Source: Ustulina deusta
Taxonomy: Eukaryota > Ascomycota > Sordariomycetes > Xylariales > Xylariaceae
Direction of reading: 5' to 3'
NCBI GenBank assembly: GCA_023159155.1
Contig: JAJNNX010000042.1
Coordinates: 1 to 64,000 of the forward strand
DNA: 64,000 bases
Position numbers and translations under genes: made by a program
The notes under the pieces: model-generated
Told to the model about the DNA's origin: nothing
Seen by the model: the letters and a program-made list of their open reading frames with translations, nothing else
Database searches by the model: none
Part shown: piece after piece, positions 49,800 through 62,399 of the stretch
Position numbering within the stretch: the stretch's first letter is position 1
Layout: every line of letters starts with the position of its first letter

Positions 49800-52216
49800 T
49801 ATTAAGAATTATTAGCTAAAATAATAGTTATTGTATAATATTACTGCTAATAAATAATTTTAATAATTATTAGTTTATTATAGCGCTATATATTAATATA
49901 TATATCTGTTTTTTTGTTATATATATATTTGTTTTAATATATTGCTAATATTTTAGCTTTTTATATATAAACTAATAAAGCTTAGGTTATTGCTATACTA
50001 TTAGTTAATATATAAATCTAGATATTTGCTAATATACTTTTTATATATTTGATTATATTTATTTTCTATTAAGAGGGTTATTTTTATATAGTTTTTCTTT
50101 ACTTATATAGTATTACTATTATTATATATATAGAGAATATTTATATAATATATAGTAGTTATTTGTTTTATAGCTATTGTTACATTATTAGGTTTTAAGG
50201 TAATATTTATATAGTGTATGTTTAGTGTTTATATAGCGCTTAGTATAATTATTATGTTTGAAAAAAAAAAGTAAATTAGTTATATAATGAAGAAAATGGA
50301 AAAAAAAAATATTTGTTTTGTTTTTTTTTTAAATTAATTTATTATATATTACTTTTAAACTTTTGATCTTTTTTTTTAATAAATACTATAGTTATATATG
50401 ATTTTTTTATATTTTATTAATAAATATTTCTATTTATATAGTTAATTTATTTATTAATATAAAAGTTTTTAATATTTAGTTTAGTATTTTTTTTATATAA
50501 TTTTTTAAGTAATATAATATTGATTATTAAGCGTTTTTTTATATTATATTAAGTTTTATAAAATAGTTATATAATAATTTTGAGTCTAAATATAGTATAG
50601 CTACTTTTAAAAGTAGACCTAGTATAGTTATAATTTTTTAGAATATTGTATAAAAAGCAATAGTACTATCAAAACTATTAATTATTTTATATAATTTGTT
50701 AGTAAATATATTTTTAGTTACTTATTTATATTTGTTTAAGTTTTAGCATATAATATTTTTTTTAATTTTAAAGTTTGATTTTTTTTAATATAGTGCTTCA
50801 TAGCTAATATAATAATAAATCTAAGTTAAAAAGTTATATTTATATTATTTATAAATGATCTATTTATATAAATAAAAAGTTTTATATAGTATAGGTTTAA
50901 TAGTATAAAAATTAGGCTATAGTTTTTATTAATTATTTATTATTAGACTTTTTAGTTTAGATTTTTAATATTATATAGCTTGGGATTTATTATTTAAGCT
51001 GTAATATATAGGTTATATATTACTTTTAACTAATAGATATTATTAATATATATACTTTTTGTTTGTTACAAAATATATTGCTAGGTAAAATCAGTTGTAT
51101 AAAGGTTAACTAGGTTAAATTAGTTTATTTAGCTTTTTTAAGTTAAAGTAATATTTTTTTTAGATAATAGTATAATTTGTTTATTATTAAACTTTATAAA
51201 TTAGTTTAGCTAAAGAATTTTTTTAGGTTTTATATAAAACTTAGTTTATTATAATTTATATCTTTTTTATTAAAAAGCTTAGCGTTATAAAACTAAACAT
51301 ATTATCTATTTATAAATTAATAATATTAAATTTATATAATAGTTCTTTAGTAAATAATAAATATAAGTTATATATAGAAATTATTATACTTAGTTTTTTT
51401 TAGTAATATTAATAATAAGTTTTAAATTAATATCGTTCTAATTTTATAAGTCTATATAATAATTATATAATTTAGAATATAGTTCTATCAAAATATTTTA
51501 ATTTTAATTTAAATAATAATTATATAAAGATTTTTTTTATTAGTTTGTTTTTTAATTATATATATATTTATGTAATATTTTGAAGTTTGCTTAAAGTACT
51601 AAAGTTATATATTAAAAAAAGTCCTAGTATAAATAATAATTTTTGGCTTATTTGCTAGATTATTATTAACTAAATAAATATTTTTTTTTTTTAGTATTAT
51701 TATAGTTTTATATAATAAATTATAACTTTTTATATAGTTTAGTTATTTTTTTTTATAATTTTTTATATAAACTAGGATTTAAAAATATAAGTAACGTTAT
51801 ATTTAGCTAGGTTATATTTTATAAATTAAAATATATTTTATATAATAAGATTATTAATTTTAATAATATTTAATTTTTTAAATAAAGCTCTAGATATATT
51901 AATAATATTATTTTTATATAATTTAATAGCTAAAATATAGTTCTACTTTTTTTTTTTAGTATAAAGAATAATTAGCTAATTTATTATATAAAAGTTATAT
52001 AAAACTTTATAGCTTTTAGGAGTTATTTTTGTTTTTTTATATAACTAGCAGTTAAAAAAACTATATTTTGTTTATTTTTTTATTTTGTTTATTTAAAGTA
52101 TTTCTTTTAGTTATATTGTAATATAGATTAATTTATATTTATTTAAAACATATTAAGCTATTTATTAAATTAATAATTATATTAAATTTTTTAATTAATT
52201 TGATTTTATATAGTTT

Positions 52217-52693
52217 TCTTATGCTATAATAGTATAATAAAGCTAATATATACGGAAGCTATAATACTTGCAGTCCTTTAGTTTTTTAGTACAATAGTAA
52301 CTTTTGTTAATTTGTTCTAATAAGTAGTGCTACTATTTGTATTAATTAAACTAAAAGTTTTACGCTTGTTCTATTGGCCGAAAGGCAGCCGAGCTAACGG
52401 TTAGTAAAAGCTATAATCGGTATGCTAAAATAGCTGCGCGTATACTACGATTAGAAAATCAACTTAGGTTATTGTAAGTCTACGGTTCGAGCTTGTACGA
52501 AAGGTTGCTTTTAGTAAAGTATAATACGCCCTAGGGTATATTAGCGTACAGAACGTACTAGTTTACCCTATATTTTAGGGGGGTATTTGTTATACTATAA
52601 TGGCATAATAAGGCTAATATATACGGAAGCTGCAATACTTGCAGTCCTTTAGTTTTTTGGCGCAATGGTGACTTTTGTTAATTTGTTCCAACA
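52217..52693 (+). mobile_element. TRIM-2: second 477-bp miniature LTR element, in Copia-B
   Basis: Terminal repeats 52217-52322 and 52588-52693 (106 bp each) with a perfect AGTTT target duplication. The interior matches TRIM-1 inverted, including GGTTCGAGCTT at 52484-52494, the box B match with the final CC changed to TT. A polypurine-like TTTAGGGGGG run precedes the right repeat. RIP-type changes are more frequent than in TRIM-1 and stronger in the left repeat than in the right. Confidence 0.9.
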
Positions 52694-55600
52694 AGTTTAT
52701 TTTAGCTTTTTTTTTTTGCTATACTAAGATTGTATTTTATAAAAATAAAAATGGTATATTATATCAAATAGAGCTATTATACTAATTAATTATATAATGA
52801 ATTTTAATTTTTGGTTTTTTTTATATAATATTTTTATAGCTTTTTTAATTATTTTAGCTTTTTATATAATATTAAGCAAAAAAAGTAAATTTTAGTTGAT
52901 TTTAAAGTAAGTTTTAAAAATAAAAAGAATTAGTACAAAGTTATTTAATCTAATAATATTGTTTAAAGTTTTAATTATTATTTATAGAACTGATTTATTT
53001 TTTATATAATAATTAAGTTTTGTTTTTAAAATATTATATATATAATAAAGCAGTTTATATATTTTTTTAATTTTGTTAATTGTTTAATATATTTTAATAA
53101 ATATTATATAATATTAAGTGCTTATAATTCTAGTTTAGTTTTAAAATTTTTTAAATAAAAATTTTATATTTAAGTTATATATAATATAGTTAGGAAGTTT
53201 TTAGTATATATTAATTTAATATTTATATAATATTTTTTAAATATTTTATATAAATATTAATTTAAAAAATATTACTGCTTGGAATAATATAGCAATATTT
53301 ATTATATAGAAAACTTGTTTATTTTTTATTTATATAGTATTAATTATAATTTTATAATTAAAATTATAGTTATTTTTAATTAAAAATTTAAAGTATTAAA
53401 GTGCTAAATTATATAATTAGTAATATTAGTAAAACTTTTAGATTTTTTTAAAAATTAAATAATTTATTTTATATTTTATATGATTAAATATTTTATATAA
53501 TCTTTTTATATAAAAATATTTAAAATAGCAATAGAACTATTATAGTTTTGTTTTAATAAAGTAAATTTTAGTTTTATATAGATTTATATTAAAAAATAAA
53601 TATTTTTATTTATATATAATAAAAATAGTTTTGTTATTTTTTTATATAATAATATCTTTTAATAAAAATAAAAATAAAGTTAAGTTATTTAAAATATAGT
53701 ATATTATTATATTAAAAAAAGTTGTTTATTTATATAGTACTTGTAGTTATAATTATATTATTACTATTAAATTTAATATATATATTATTTAATGTTTAGT
53801 TTATTTTTATATAAAAATAGATTTTAAAATAAATTTTAAACTATTTTTTTATTATTATTAAATAGTTTAAAACGTTTATATTTTATAGTTTGTTTTAGTA
53901 TTCTATATAATACTAGTTACTAAAAATAAACTAGTTAGATAATATATTTGTTTTATAGTTTTAAATATTTTTTTTGTTATATAATATATAAAAATATTAT
54001 TTATTAAAAACTAAATAAATTAGCTACTAGATTTTTTTTTTAATATTTTTATTATTTTTATCTAACTTTAGATATTTTTTATATTTTATAAAATATATAA
54101 AAATATTATTAAGCAAAAAAAAAATATTATTAATTATTTTATATAAGTTAAAATATTAGTTTTTTATATAAGCTTATTTCTAGGAAATATATTTTATTAA
54201 TTAATATTTTCTTTTTAATATATAAAATATTTTTTGTTTATATAGTAATTTTAATTATTTTATTTTTTTAAATAGTATTGCTATATATATAGTTTATTTA
54301 ATAATTCAAGAAATTTATACTGCTAGCTTTTTATATAGTTATTTTAATTATATTTTTTGTTAATAAAGTAAATATTGTTATTTTTTTATATAAAAAATTT
54401 TAGTTTATTTTTTGATTTTTTTGCTAATTAAAAATATATTTAAAAGTTAATAAAAAACCTTTTATTTATTAGCTTTTAAAATATAAAAGCTATAATTAAT
54501 AATAATATATTTTAGTATGTTTATATAACTATTATATTTAGTTAGATTTTCTTTTTATAATTATAACTAAATATTTTTTAAGTTTTTTGAAGTTTAGTAA
54601 TTATAATATTTAATATATTATATATTTTTATATTAAAGTTTTTTTTTTTTTATATAAGCAAAAAACTAGTTTAATTAATTCAGTATTAGTTATAATTTAT
54701 ATTAATATTAAAATAAAAATTTATTATATAGTATATTTTATTTTAAGTTTTATTAGGACTAATTTAACAAATAAAATAGTTTTTTATAAGATTTTTTAAA
54801 ATAATTAGAAATATTGCATAGTATTAATTTTTTGAAATTTTAAATGTTTAGTAAGTATTAATCAATATATATGTTTTATTATATAGTAAATTATATAGCT
54901 TGCTTAAACGGTTTTTTTTTTTTTTTAAGTTTTTTGGAATATTTTATAATTTTTTAGAAAAATTACTCTGTTTTATATATTTTTTTTAAAAAATAGTTTT
55001 AAAAAACAATTATTTATTATTATGTTTAATATTATATAAAAATATACTTATTATAATAAAGTTTAAAAAAGATTATAAATAATAAAATATTTATATATTA
55101 GTTAAAAGTTTAGTTTATAATCTATTTTTATTATATATTTATATATATATTTAAAAATATATTAAAATTTAATAGTAAGTTATATAAATAAATAGGTCTA
55201 ATTTTTAAAGGTTTAAAATTATATATTTTTTAAAAATTTAAGCTATATAAGTTTTAACTGTTTGATTTTTAGCTTTATTTTTGTTTATATAATAGGTATA
55301 AAAGTTAAAATAATTTAAAAAACTAGGGTAGTTTAAAAAATAAAAATAAGCTAGAAAGTATACTAAAATTATTAATTAAATATAATAAAAAATAATAGTT
55401 ATTATATAAAAAATAAAAGAATAAGTTAAATAATTAAAATTTTTAAAAAGTTTTTTATATTGTTTGATTTATTTTATATAATTATTTTAAAGTTTTTTAG
55501 ATATAATTTTTTGTTTATTTATATTTATATGTTTTATTACTAAATAATCTAAAACAATTTTATTTATAAGTTATAATATATATTTTTAAAATTTTGTTTT

Positions 55601-56146
55601 ATTTAGTTTTTAATGTTTTTTTATATATTTGTTTAAATAATTATATATTAGTTAATAAATAAATATATTTTTTGATTTAAAAGATTATTTATATATTTAA
55701 TATTTTTTACATTGTAGTGCTTAAGTTAATATTTTTTTAATATTTAAAGTTAAAATATTTTTATATATTTTTTATATTTAAGTTATATTTTTAGCAAGTT
55801 TTTTATATATAACAAAAATATTTGATTTAGCTGTTTTAATTATATTATAAAGTATATTTAATACTATAGTAAAGTAGAATAGAAATAAATAAAAAAAATA
55901 AAAAAATAAAATAAAAAAGTTATTTAGTTGTTATATAACAATATAATTAAAGTTAATATAATTATATGCTATTTTCTTTTTATATATTATTTTACTATTT
56001 TGTTTAAAAAAATAAAATAATTATATAGTAAAAATTTAAGGTATAATATAAAAACTTATTAATATTATAGGTTAGATTTCGTTTTTATTTTTATTAATTT
56101 GTAGTATTTTTATAATTATGCAAATATTTTTAAAACTACTAATTAA

Positions 56147-56440
56147 TATTAAATAAGCTATATATAATATATTATATATAAAATAAATAAATAATATATA
56201 TAAATAAAATATAATTTATTATATATTATATTATTTATAAAAAAAAATGTTTATATAAAGTATAAGTTTTTTATATTTATATAAGAGCTTATGCTATTAT
56301 ACGAGCTAATATAATAAAGGGAATTAAGGTCCTTTTTGTTTGGCTAAGGTCTAGCTAATATTTGTACAAAAGCTAAGCATAAACTTGTATTCTATGCGAG
56401 TTGTACGATAAAGTTGTAACTAATGCTAGTTATTCTAATA
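56147..56440 (-). repeat. 5' LTR of Copia-B
   Basis: About 294 bp. Better preserved at its outer end (TATGCGAGTTGTACGATAAAG) than the 3' LTR. Confidence 0.9.
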
Positions 56441-59400
56441 ATAACTTTATTAGTTAAGTAGTATATTTTTATTATTTATTATTATATATTGTTATATTAT
56501 AACTAATATAAATAATAAATAAAAAAAACTTAAAGTTTTATTTTATAATATTTCATTTTTTTATAGTTATAATAATTATATATACACTATTTATAATTAT
56601 ATTTTAAATAAAACTAGTAATATTTTTATTTTAATATTTTAATTGTTTTATATTAATTTTAATATATAATAATTAAAAATATATAAACTTTTTAAATTAA
56701 AGCTATTTAAAAAGAATAGTCCTATTTAAAATAATTTTAAATATATATAGCTTTTTGTTTTTATTTTTTAGTTTTTATAGCTAGTCTTTTTGTTTAATTA
56801 AGTTTATTAGGTTAGTTTTTTAGAAAATATTAAATAAAAAATCTATAATTAATATAGGACTTAATATTTTATTAAAAAAGATTAATACTATTATTTTTTT
56901 TTTAGTTTTTTTAGCTTTTATTATAAAAAGTTTTGCTATTTTTTTTAATAAAATATTAGCTATTATTTTTTTTTATTCTAGTTAATACTAAAAAATAATA
57001 TTAAAATTTAATAAAAAATTAGTTTAATAAACTTATTATATTAATAAAATCTCTTTATTTAAAAAATATAATAAAGCTTAATAATTAATTACTATAAAAA
57101 ACTTAGTTTTAAAAAACTTTAAGCAGTAATATTCCAAAGTTTATATTACTACTAAAAATTTATAGTTTTAAATTAAGTAAGCTTGCTTAATTAGTATTAT
57201 TATTTTAGAAAAATACTTTATAAGTTTTTAAGTTATATTTTTTTATTATTATTAAATAATTTTTTTTATTATATTATATAAAATATTTATTTTTATTTAT
57301 ATTAGTTAGCTAGGTTTAAAAAAAGCTAGAACTAGCGTTTTATATATTAATAGTTTTATATTTTTAAAAGCTTATTTTTGTTCTAGTTTAATTAAAAATA
57401 GTTTATTTTTTTTAGTAATTAATTTAAAAGGGCAGTTATTTTACTAGTATAATAAATAAATATATAAATATAATTATAAAGCTTAAAAAACAACTAAATT
57501 AACTTAATATTTTTAAAATTATTAAAATTTTAGTAAGGTTAATTTTAATTTTTACTTTAATTTTTATAACTATTTTTAAATAATTAATAATAAATATATT
57601 AAAACAAGACTTTTTAATATTTTTTTATAATAAGTCTAATACTATTTTTTAGTTTTAAAATAAATCAAAATATTATTTATATAAGCGCTTATAAATTTAT
57701 TTAAAACTTTTTAAATTTATATATTAATAAAAACTTACTATTAAGCAAATCTTATTTTTAAACTAAATAATAAAACCTTTTATTAAAATATTTTTTATAA
57801 GTTTAAAAAAAATAAAATAGTATAATTTTAAAATTAATAATAATTAATAAAAAGTTTTAATAATATCTAATTTTATAAAATAAATAATATTATAATAATT
57901 AAATATAATATTATTAATATTTAAAACTAATATATATATTTTTTATTAATAATTAATTATGAATTTATATTTAATTAATTTAAGTTTAAATATAAATAAA
58001 ACAAAAATAATATTTAAGTTTATATTTTATTTAATAAAATTTATAACTAGTAGTTTATTTATAACCTTTTTTTTAAATAAAATAAACTATATAAATATTT
58101 AATATTAATAAAGCTTTAAAATATATTTTTTATTATTAAGTTTTAGTATTATATTAAATTTTAGTTATAATAATAATAAAGTTTTAAATTAATTTTCTTT
58201 AAAATTTCTTTTTTTTAAATATAATAATTAAAAAAGCAAAAAGCTTTATATTAATTTTATATATTTAAAGTTTTTTTTTTTTAAAATGAAATTAATTTAT
58301 TATTAAAAATTTTTTATAGTATTACTTAGTTAATTTAAAAAAAAATTTTATAAAATATTAATTATTTTTAAGTTTTTTTAAATAGCTTAGTATAATTATT
58401 TTAATTATTATAAACTTAATTATAATAAACTTTTTTAAATTTTTTTACTTAGTTGCTTTTACTTATTTTAATAAAAATGATTTTAAAAATTTTATATAAT
58501 TTTTTTAATAATAATTTAGGGAGTTTTTTTTTTTTAATTATTATATGAACCTTTTTTATTTTAAATTTAAAAACCTTAGGTTTTTTTTATATTTTTTTAG
58601 TTTTAGTTATACCTAAAATAATTATTTTATTTTTAAAAAATTGCTTTAATATTTAATAATATTTTTTAATACTTAATTATATTAGTTAGTATTTTTTTAT
58701 ATTTTTAAGTTTATATTTTATTATATATAATTAAAAAGTTTAATAGTAATTATTAATAAAAATTAAACTAATAAAAATAAATTATTCAGTTAAATTAATT
58801 ATTATTTTTAAGTTTTTATTAAAATATTTTATTTTATTAATTATTTAATACTAATAATAATATTATAACTAAAATTAATAATTTTTAATTTTTAATTTTT
58901 AAATTATTAATTATTAATTTTTAATTTTTAAATTATTAATTATTAATTTTTATTATATATATTAAATATTTATAAACTTTATTAATTATTTTGCTTTAAT
59001 AATTATAAAGTTTTTAAATTTTATAACTAATTATTAAAAAATATAAGCATTAATATTATATAAAACTAAAGTTTTTATTTTAATATTATTAATTTATAAT
59101 TAAATAAATATTTTAAAAATAATTAATTTATTTTAGCTATATATTTTATTTAAAATAAAATAAAAAATTATTAAAACTATTCTTATTATATGTTTTTTTT
59201 ACTAATTAAATATTTAAAACTTTAACTTTTTAATTAAAGTAATTAATTAATATATACTTTTTTTTACTATAAATAAAACAGGTTTCATTATATTAATAAG
59301 CTTTTCTTTTTTTTATAATTAAAGCTTATTTTAATTGTTTTAAAATAAATATTTTAAAACATTTAAGATTTACTAAAAATTAATAATTAAGTTTATTAAA

Positions 59401-60459
59401 AATTTAATTATTTAAATTAGATCTTTATTTAATTAAGCTTATAAGTTTAATTTATTAATAGTTTTTATAAATTTATTTAATATTATATATTAATTTAATA
59501 ATTTTATTAATAAATAATTTATAAAAAATATTTAAATTTATAAAAACTTTATATAAATTTTTTTTTAAGTTTATATAAAAATAGTTCTATAATTTATAGT
59601 TTTATTATAATTTAATTAATTAATATTTTTATTAATTTTATATATATAAATTTAAAATATTTTATAAATAATAACTATTTAATTAAAATTATAATAAATT
59701 ATTAATAAAACTTAAATTATTTTAATAATATTATTAAATAGTTTTTTAGTTAAATAAAAATATATTTTTATAAATTTTTTAATATATTTTTTTAATTAGT
59801 TTATAATATATTAAAATTAATTATTTTTAGTTTAAAATATAATAATATTTTTAAATATATTTTTTATTATTAAATTATAGTTATTTTTTAAAAATATTAA
59901 AATAAATATAATAAAAAACTAATATTTTATTTTTTTTATTTATTAAAAAAGTTTTATTAGAATTAATATAAAATTATAAACTTAAATAGTTCTAATATTT
60001 TTTAATATATTTTTAAATATATTATTTATTTTAAATTATTTTAGCTTTAATTTATATTTTATTTTTTTAAGTTTTAAATTTTTATTTTTTTTAAATTTTT
60101 TTTTAAGTATTAGTTTGCTTAAAGCATTTATAAAAAAATCTAATATAAAATTTTTGTTTTTTTTTATAAAAAAAAAATTTTTTAAAATTATTTAAAAATA
60201 ATAAACTAATTATATTTAATAACTAAAGTTATTTTAATTATTTAAAAACTAAAAATAAGTTTAAAATATTTAAAGTTAGGTTTTTTATAAATTATTAATT
60301 TTTAAATAATATAAAAATAAATTTTTTTTTAAAAATTATATCAAAATTAAGTTTATATTATAAAATATATATTTTATTTATATTTTATTAATTATAATAA
60401 AAAAAATAAATTATATTTATTAAATATTTATTAATAAATAATTAATAAACTTAAAATAA

Positions 60460-60705
60460 TATTATAATTAATTAAATAAAGCTTTTATAGCTAGTTTATT
60501 AATATTATACCTAAAAACTCTAAATTTAAAAAAATTTAAAAAAATTTAAAAAATTTAAAAAATCAAAGTTTATAAAATAAATAAATAGAAACTTTATATA
60601 TATAGCTATAAAATTATAGGTTGGTTTATATATAAACTTTTTATTTTATTGCTATATAAGTCTAAAGTTCTTATAAGTTTTACTAAAACTATATTAACTA
60701 TTATA
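60460..60705 (-). repeat. 5' LTR of R1-E
   Basis: 246 bp, inverse R1 LTR. Includes a short run of AAATTTAAAA-type repeats near 60.53 kb. Confidence 0.82.
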
Positions 60706-61200
60706 AATATTTTCTTTTAATTTATTAAAATTATAAATATATAATAAGAATGCTTTTTTTATATATTTAATATAAAAAAATATTTATATTTCTAAGCACT
60801 TATTATTTTGCTTATTAAAGTTATAAACTATAAATAAAAAAGTCTTTATTATATGTTTAATATATAAAAATATAAACATTTATTATTTAGCTTAATATAG
60901 TTATAATAATATAAATTAATTTAAAAAACTTAAATATTAAAATTATATATCTAAGGCTAATATTAATATAATATTACTTAAAAACAAAGGTTTTTTTATT
61001 TTTATATATAAAAAAGCTTTAATAATAAATATAATCTTGTTTAATAAATTTAGTTTAGTTTAATAAATATAGTTAATAGTATTTTTTATGCTAAAAATAC
61101 TAAGATATACTAGCTAATTATAGACTAGTGCCTTTTTTTTCATAAATGTAATAAGTGAAACAAAAAGTGTTCTTTTTTTATCGGTAAAAAAAAAAGCTTA
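60706..61200. other. AT-rich spacer up to the isochore edge
   Basis: No repeat shared with the rest of the window and no open frame. Composition rises to normal between about 61140 and 61250. Confidence 0.6.
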
Positions 61201-61240
61201 AAAAGTTTCCATACGCCTAAATAGGCAATTCTTAGCAACC

Positions 61241-61265
61241 GCCCCCCCCCTCTCCCCCACCCCCT
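61241..61265 (-). other. C-rich tract, possible G-quadruplex on the minus strand
   Basis: The minus strand reads GGGGGTGGGGGAGAG followed by more G, giving at least four G-runs of three or more with short loops. It lies at the boundary between AT-rich and balanced DNA. Confidence 0.6.
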
Positions 61266-61317
61266 GCATTTTCGGCCTCGGCTTACATCGCATGTTCGCG
61301 GCTATATGCGGCGGCTC

Positions 61318-61990
61318 CCAGCCATACAGACTGACCTAGCCATACTGACCTAGCTATATTCGCAGACCTAGCTATACAGACTAACCTACATAGGTATATT
61401 TGCTGACTTAGCCATACTAACCGACCTAGCCATACTAACCGACCTAGCCATACTAACCGACCTAGCTATACCGACTAACCTACATACGGACCTACTTATA
61501 TTGGCTAACCTAGCTATATATACAGACCTACATATAAACCAAGCCATATAGACCGACCTACCTACCCATACGAACCAACCCATACAGACCAACCTACCAT
61601 ATAGACCGACCTACCTATACAGACCTACCCATACATACAGACCTACCTACCCATACCGACCGACCTACCTATACAGACTGGCCCAGCCAAGTTAGTTCAC
61701 CTAGCTATACGGACCAAGCCATATAAACTAACCTCGCCATACAGACTAGCATAGCTATATAGACCGACCTACGTATATATACTGACCTACCTATAGGTCA
61801 GTCGTATGGCTAGGTCAACGAATATAGCAGGGTTAGCGAATATGGCAGGGTCACCGAATATGGGTAGGTCAGTCAGTATGGCTAGGTCAGCCAATATGGC
61901 AGGGCCAGCGAATATGGGTAGGTCAGTCAGTATAGCTACGTCAGTCTGTATGGCAGGGTTAGCGAATATAGCAGGGTTAGCGAATATGTT
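61318..61990. repeat. 18-bp minisatellite with inverted halves
   Basis: 61318-61796 is a degenerate array of TAGCCATACTGACCGACC-like units. From about 61797 to 61990 the units are the reverse complement (GGTCAGTCAGTATGGCTA). The turn at about 61788-61802 is ACTGACCTACCTATAGGTCA. Because 18 is a multiple of three, both arms contain chance frames (61592-61386 minus, 61806-62009 plus) encoding MARSVS-like hexapeptides. They show no signal peptide or domain and I do not regard them as genes. Confidence 0.85.
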
Positions 61991-61998
61991 AAAACGAA

Positions 61999-62069
61999 GA
62001 CCCCGCTAGGGGAAGCGATACTGCGAAGCACTTTATCGCGGCTGCCGGGCTTGGGCGGATAGCGGGGTC
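61999..62069. other. GC-rich two-level hairpin
   Basis: GACCCCGCTA (61999-62008) pairs perfectly with TAGCGGGGTC (62060-62069), with a second inverted repeat GCGAT/ATCGC inside. It is tRNA-sized (71 nt) but has no T-loop TTCRA motif. Could be a structured RNA, a terminator-like fold or a transposon end. Confidence 0.45.
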
Positions 62070-62399
62070 TGAGTACATATAGGGGCTACGGAGGACTGCG
62101 AGGGCTATTTGGCCTATATAGACCCTAAAAACGAAGGCTTTCTTGCACCTGAATCAAAGGGACCTCTAGTATATAATTAAAAAAATTTTAATTAGGCCTA
62201 CGAGTTTTTTTTTTTTTTTTCTGATAAAAAAGCCTTTCATTCCACTCATTACCATTCGTTAAAACGAAGGCAAATTCGGGCGCCTGCGATGCATACATTA
62301 TTATATCCAGACAGCTTGAATTCATACAGACAATGAAACAAATAGGTCGTCAATCGTCAGGTATTGCCATCTCGGGTAACGAGGGGACAAGGGGGCTGC
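62070..62399. other. intergenic, no gene seen
   Basis: Contains a 16-bp T run near 62.2 kb and GTTAAAACGAAG at about 62259, which also occurs at 61989 on the left side of the hairpin. The protease pseudogene begins beyond it. Confidence 0.5.

Larger units (their letters stand above)
47043..56440 (-). mobile_element. Copia-B: complete Copia retrotransposon, minus strand, carrying Fot1-3 and TRIM-2
   Basis: Inverted LTR copies at 47043-47345 and 56147-56440, with a perfect ATAAC target duplication in R1-E. Subtracting Fot1-3 and TRIM-2 leaves about 7.1 kb, close to Copia-A (7.27 kb). It is the inverse of Copia-A but sits at another point of R1 with another duplication, so the two arose independently and are not a duplicated palindrome. 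It is more uniformly AT-converted than Copia-A. No open frames remain. Confidence 0.92.
45616..60705 (-). mobile_element. R1-E: R1 Gypsy retrotransposon, minus strand, split by Copia-B
   Basis: The 3' LTR lies at 45616-45873 and the 5' LTR at 60460-60705. The interior at 45874-47042 and 56441-60459 is the inverse of R1-A. Copia-B is inserted between 47042 and 56441. RNase H and RT regions fall at about 57.0-58.4 kb on the minus strand, full of stops. Flanking 5-mers (TAAAA, AATAT) do not match, so no target duplication can be claimed. Without Copia-B the element is about 5.7 kb, equal to R1-A. Confidence 0.82.

Noticed and set aside
30083..60705. a single 30-kb palindromic duplication
   Set aside because: The Copia insertions in the two arms differ in position and target duplication, so the arms are independent.
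1..61200. mitochondrial or other organellar origin of the AT-rich DNA
   Set aside because: The AT-rich DNA consists of nuclear LTR and Fot1 elements with transition damage, and no rRNA, tRNA or respiratory genes are seen.
61999..62069. tRNA gene
   Set aside because: Size and a 7-bp end stem fit, but there is no TTCRA T-loop, no box B and no plausible anticodon arm.
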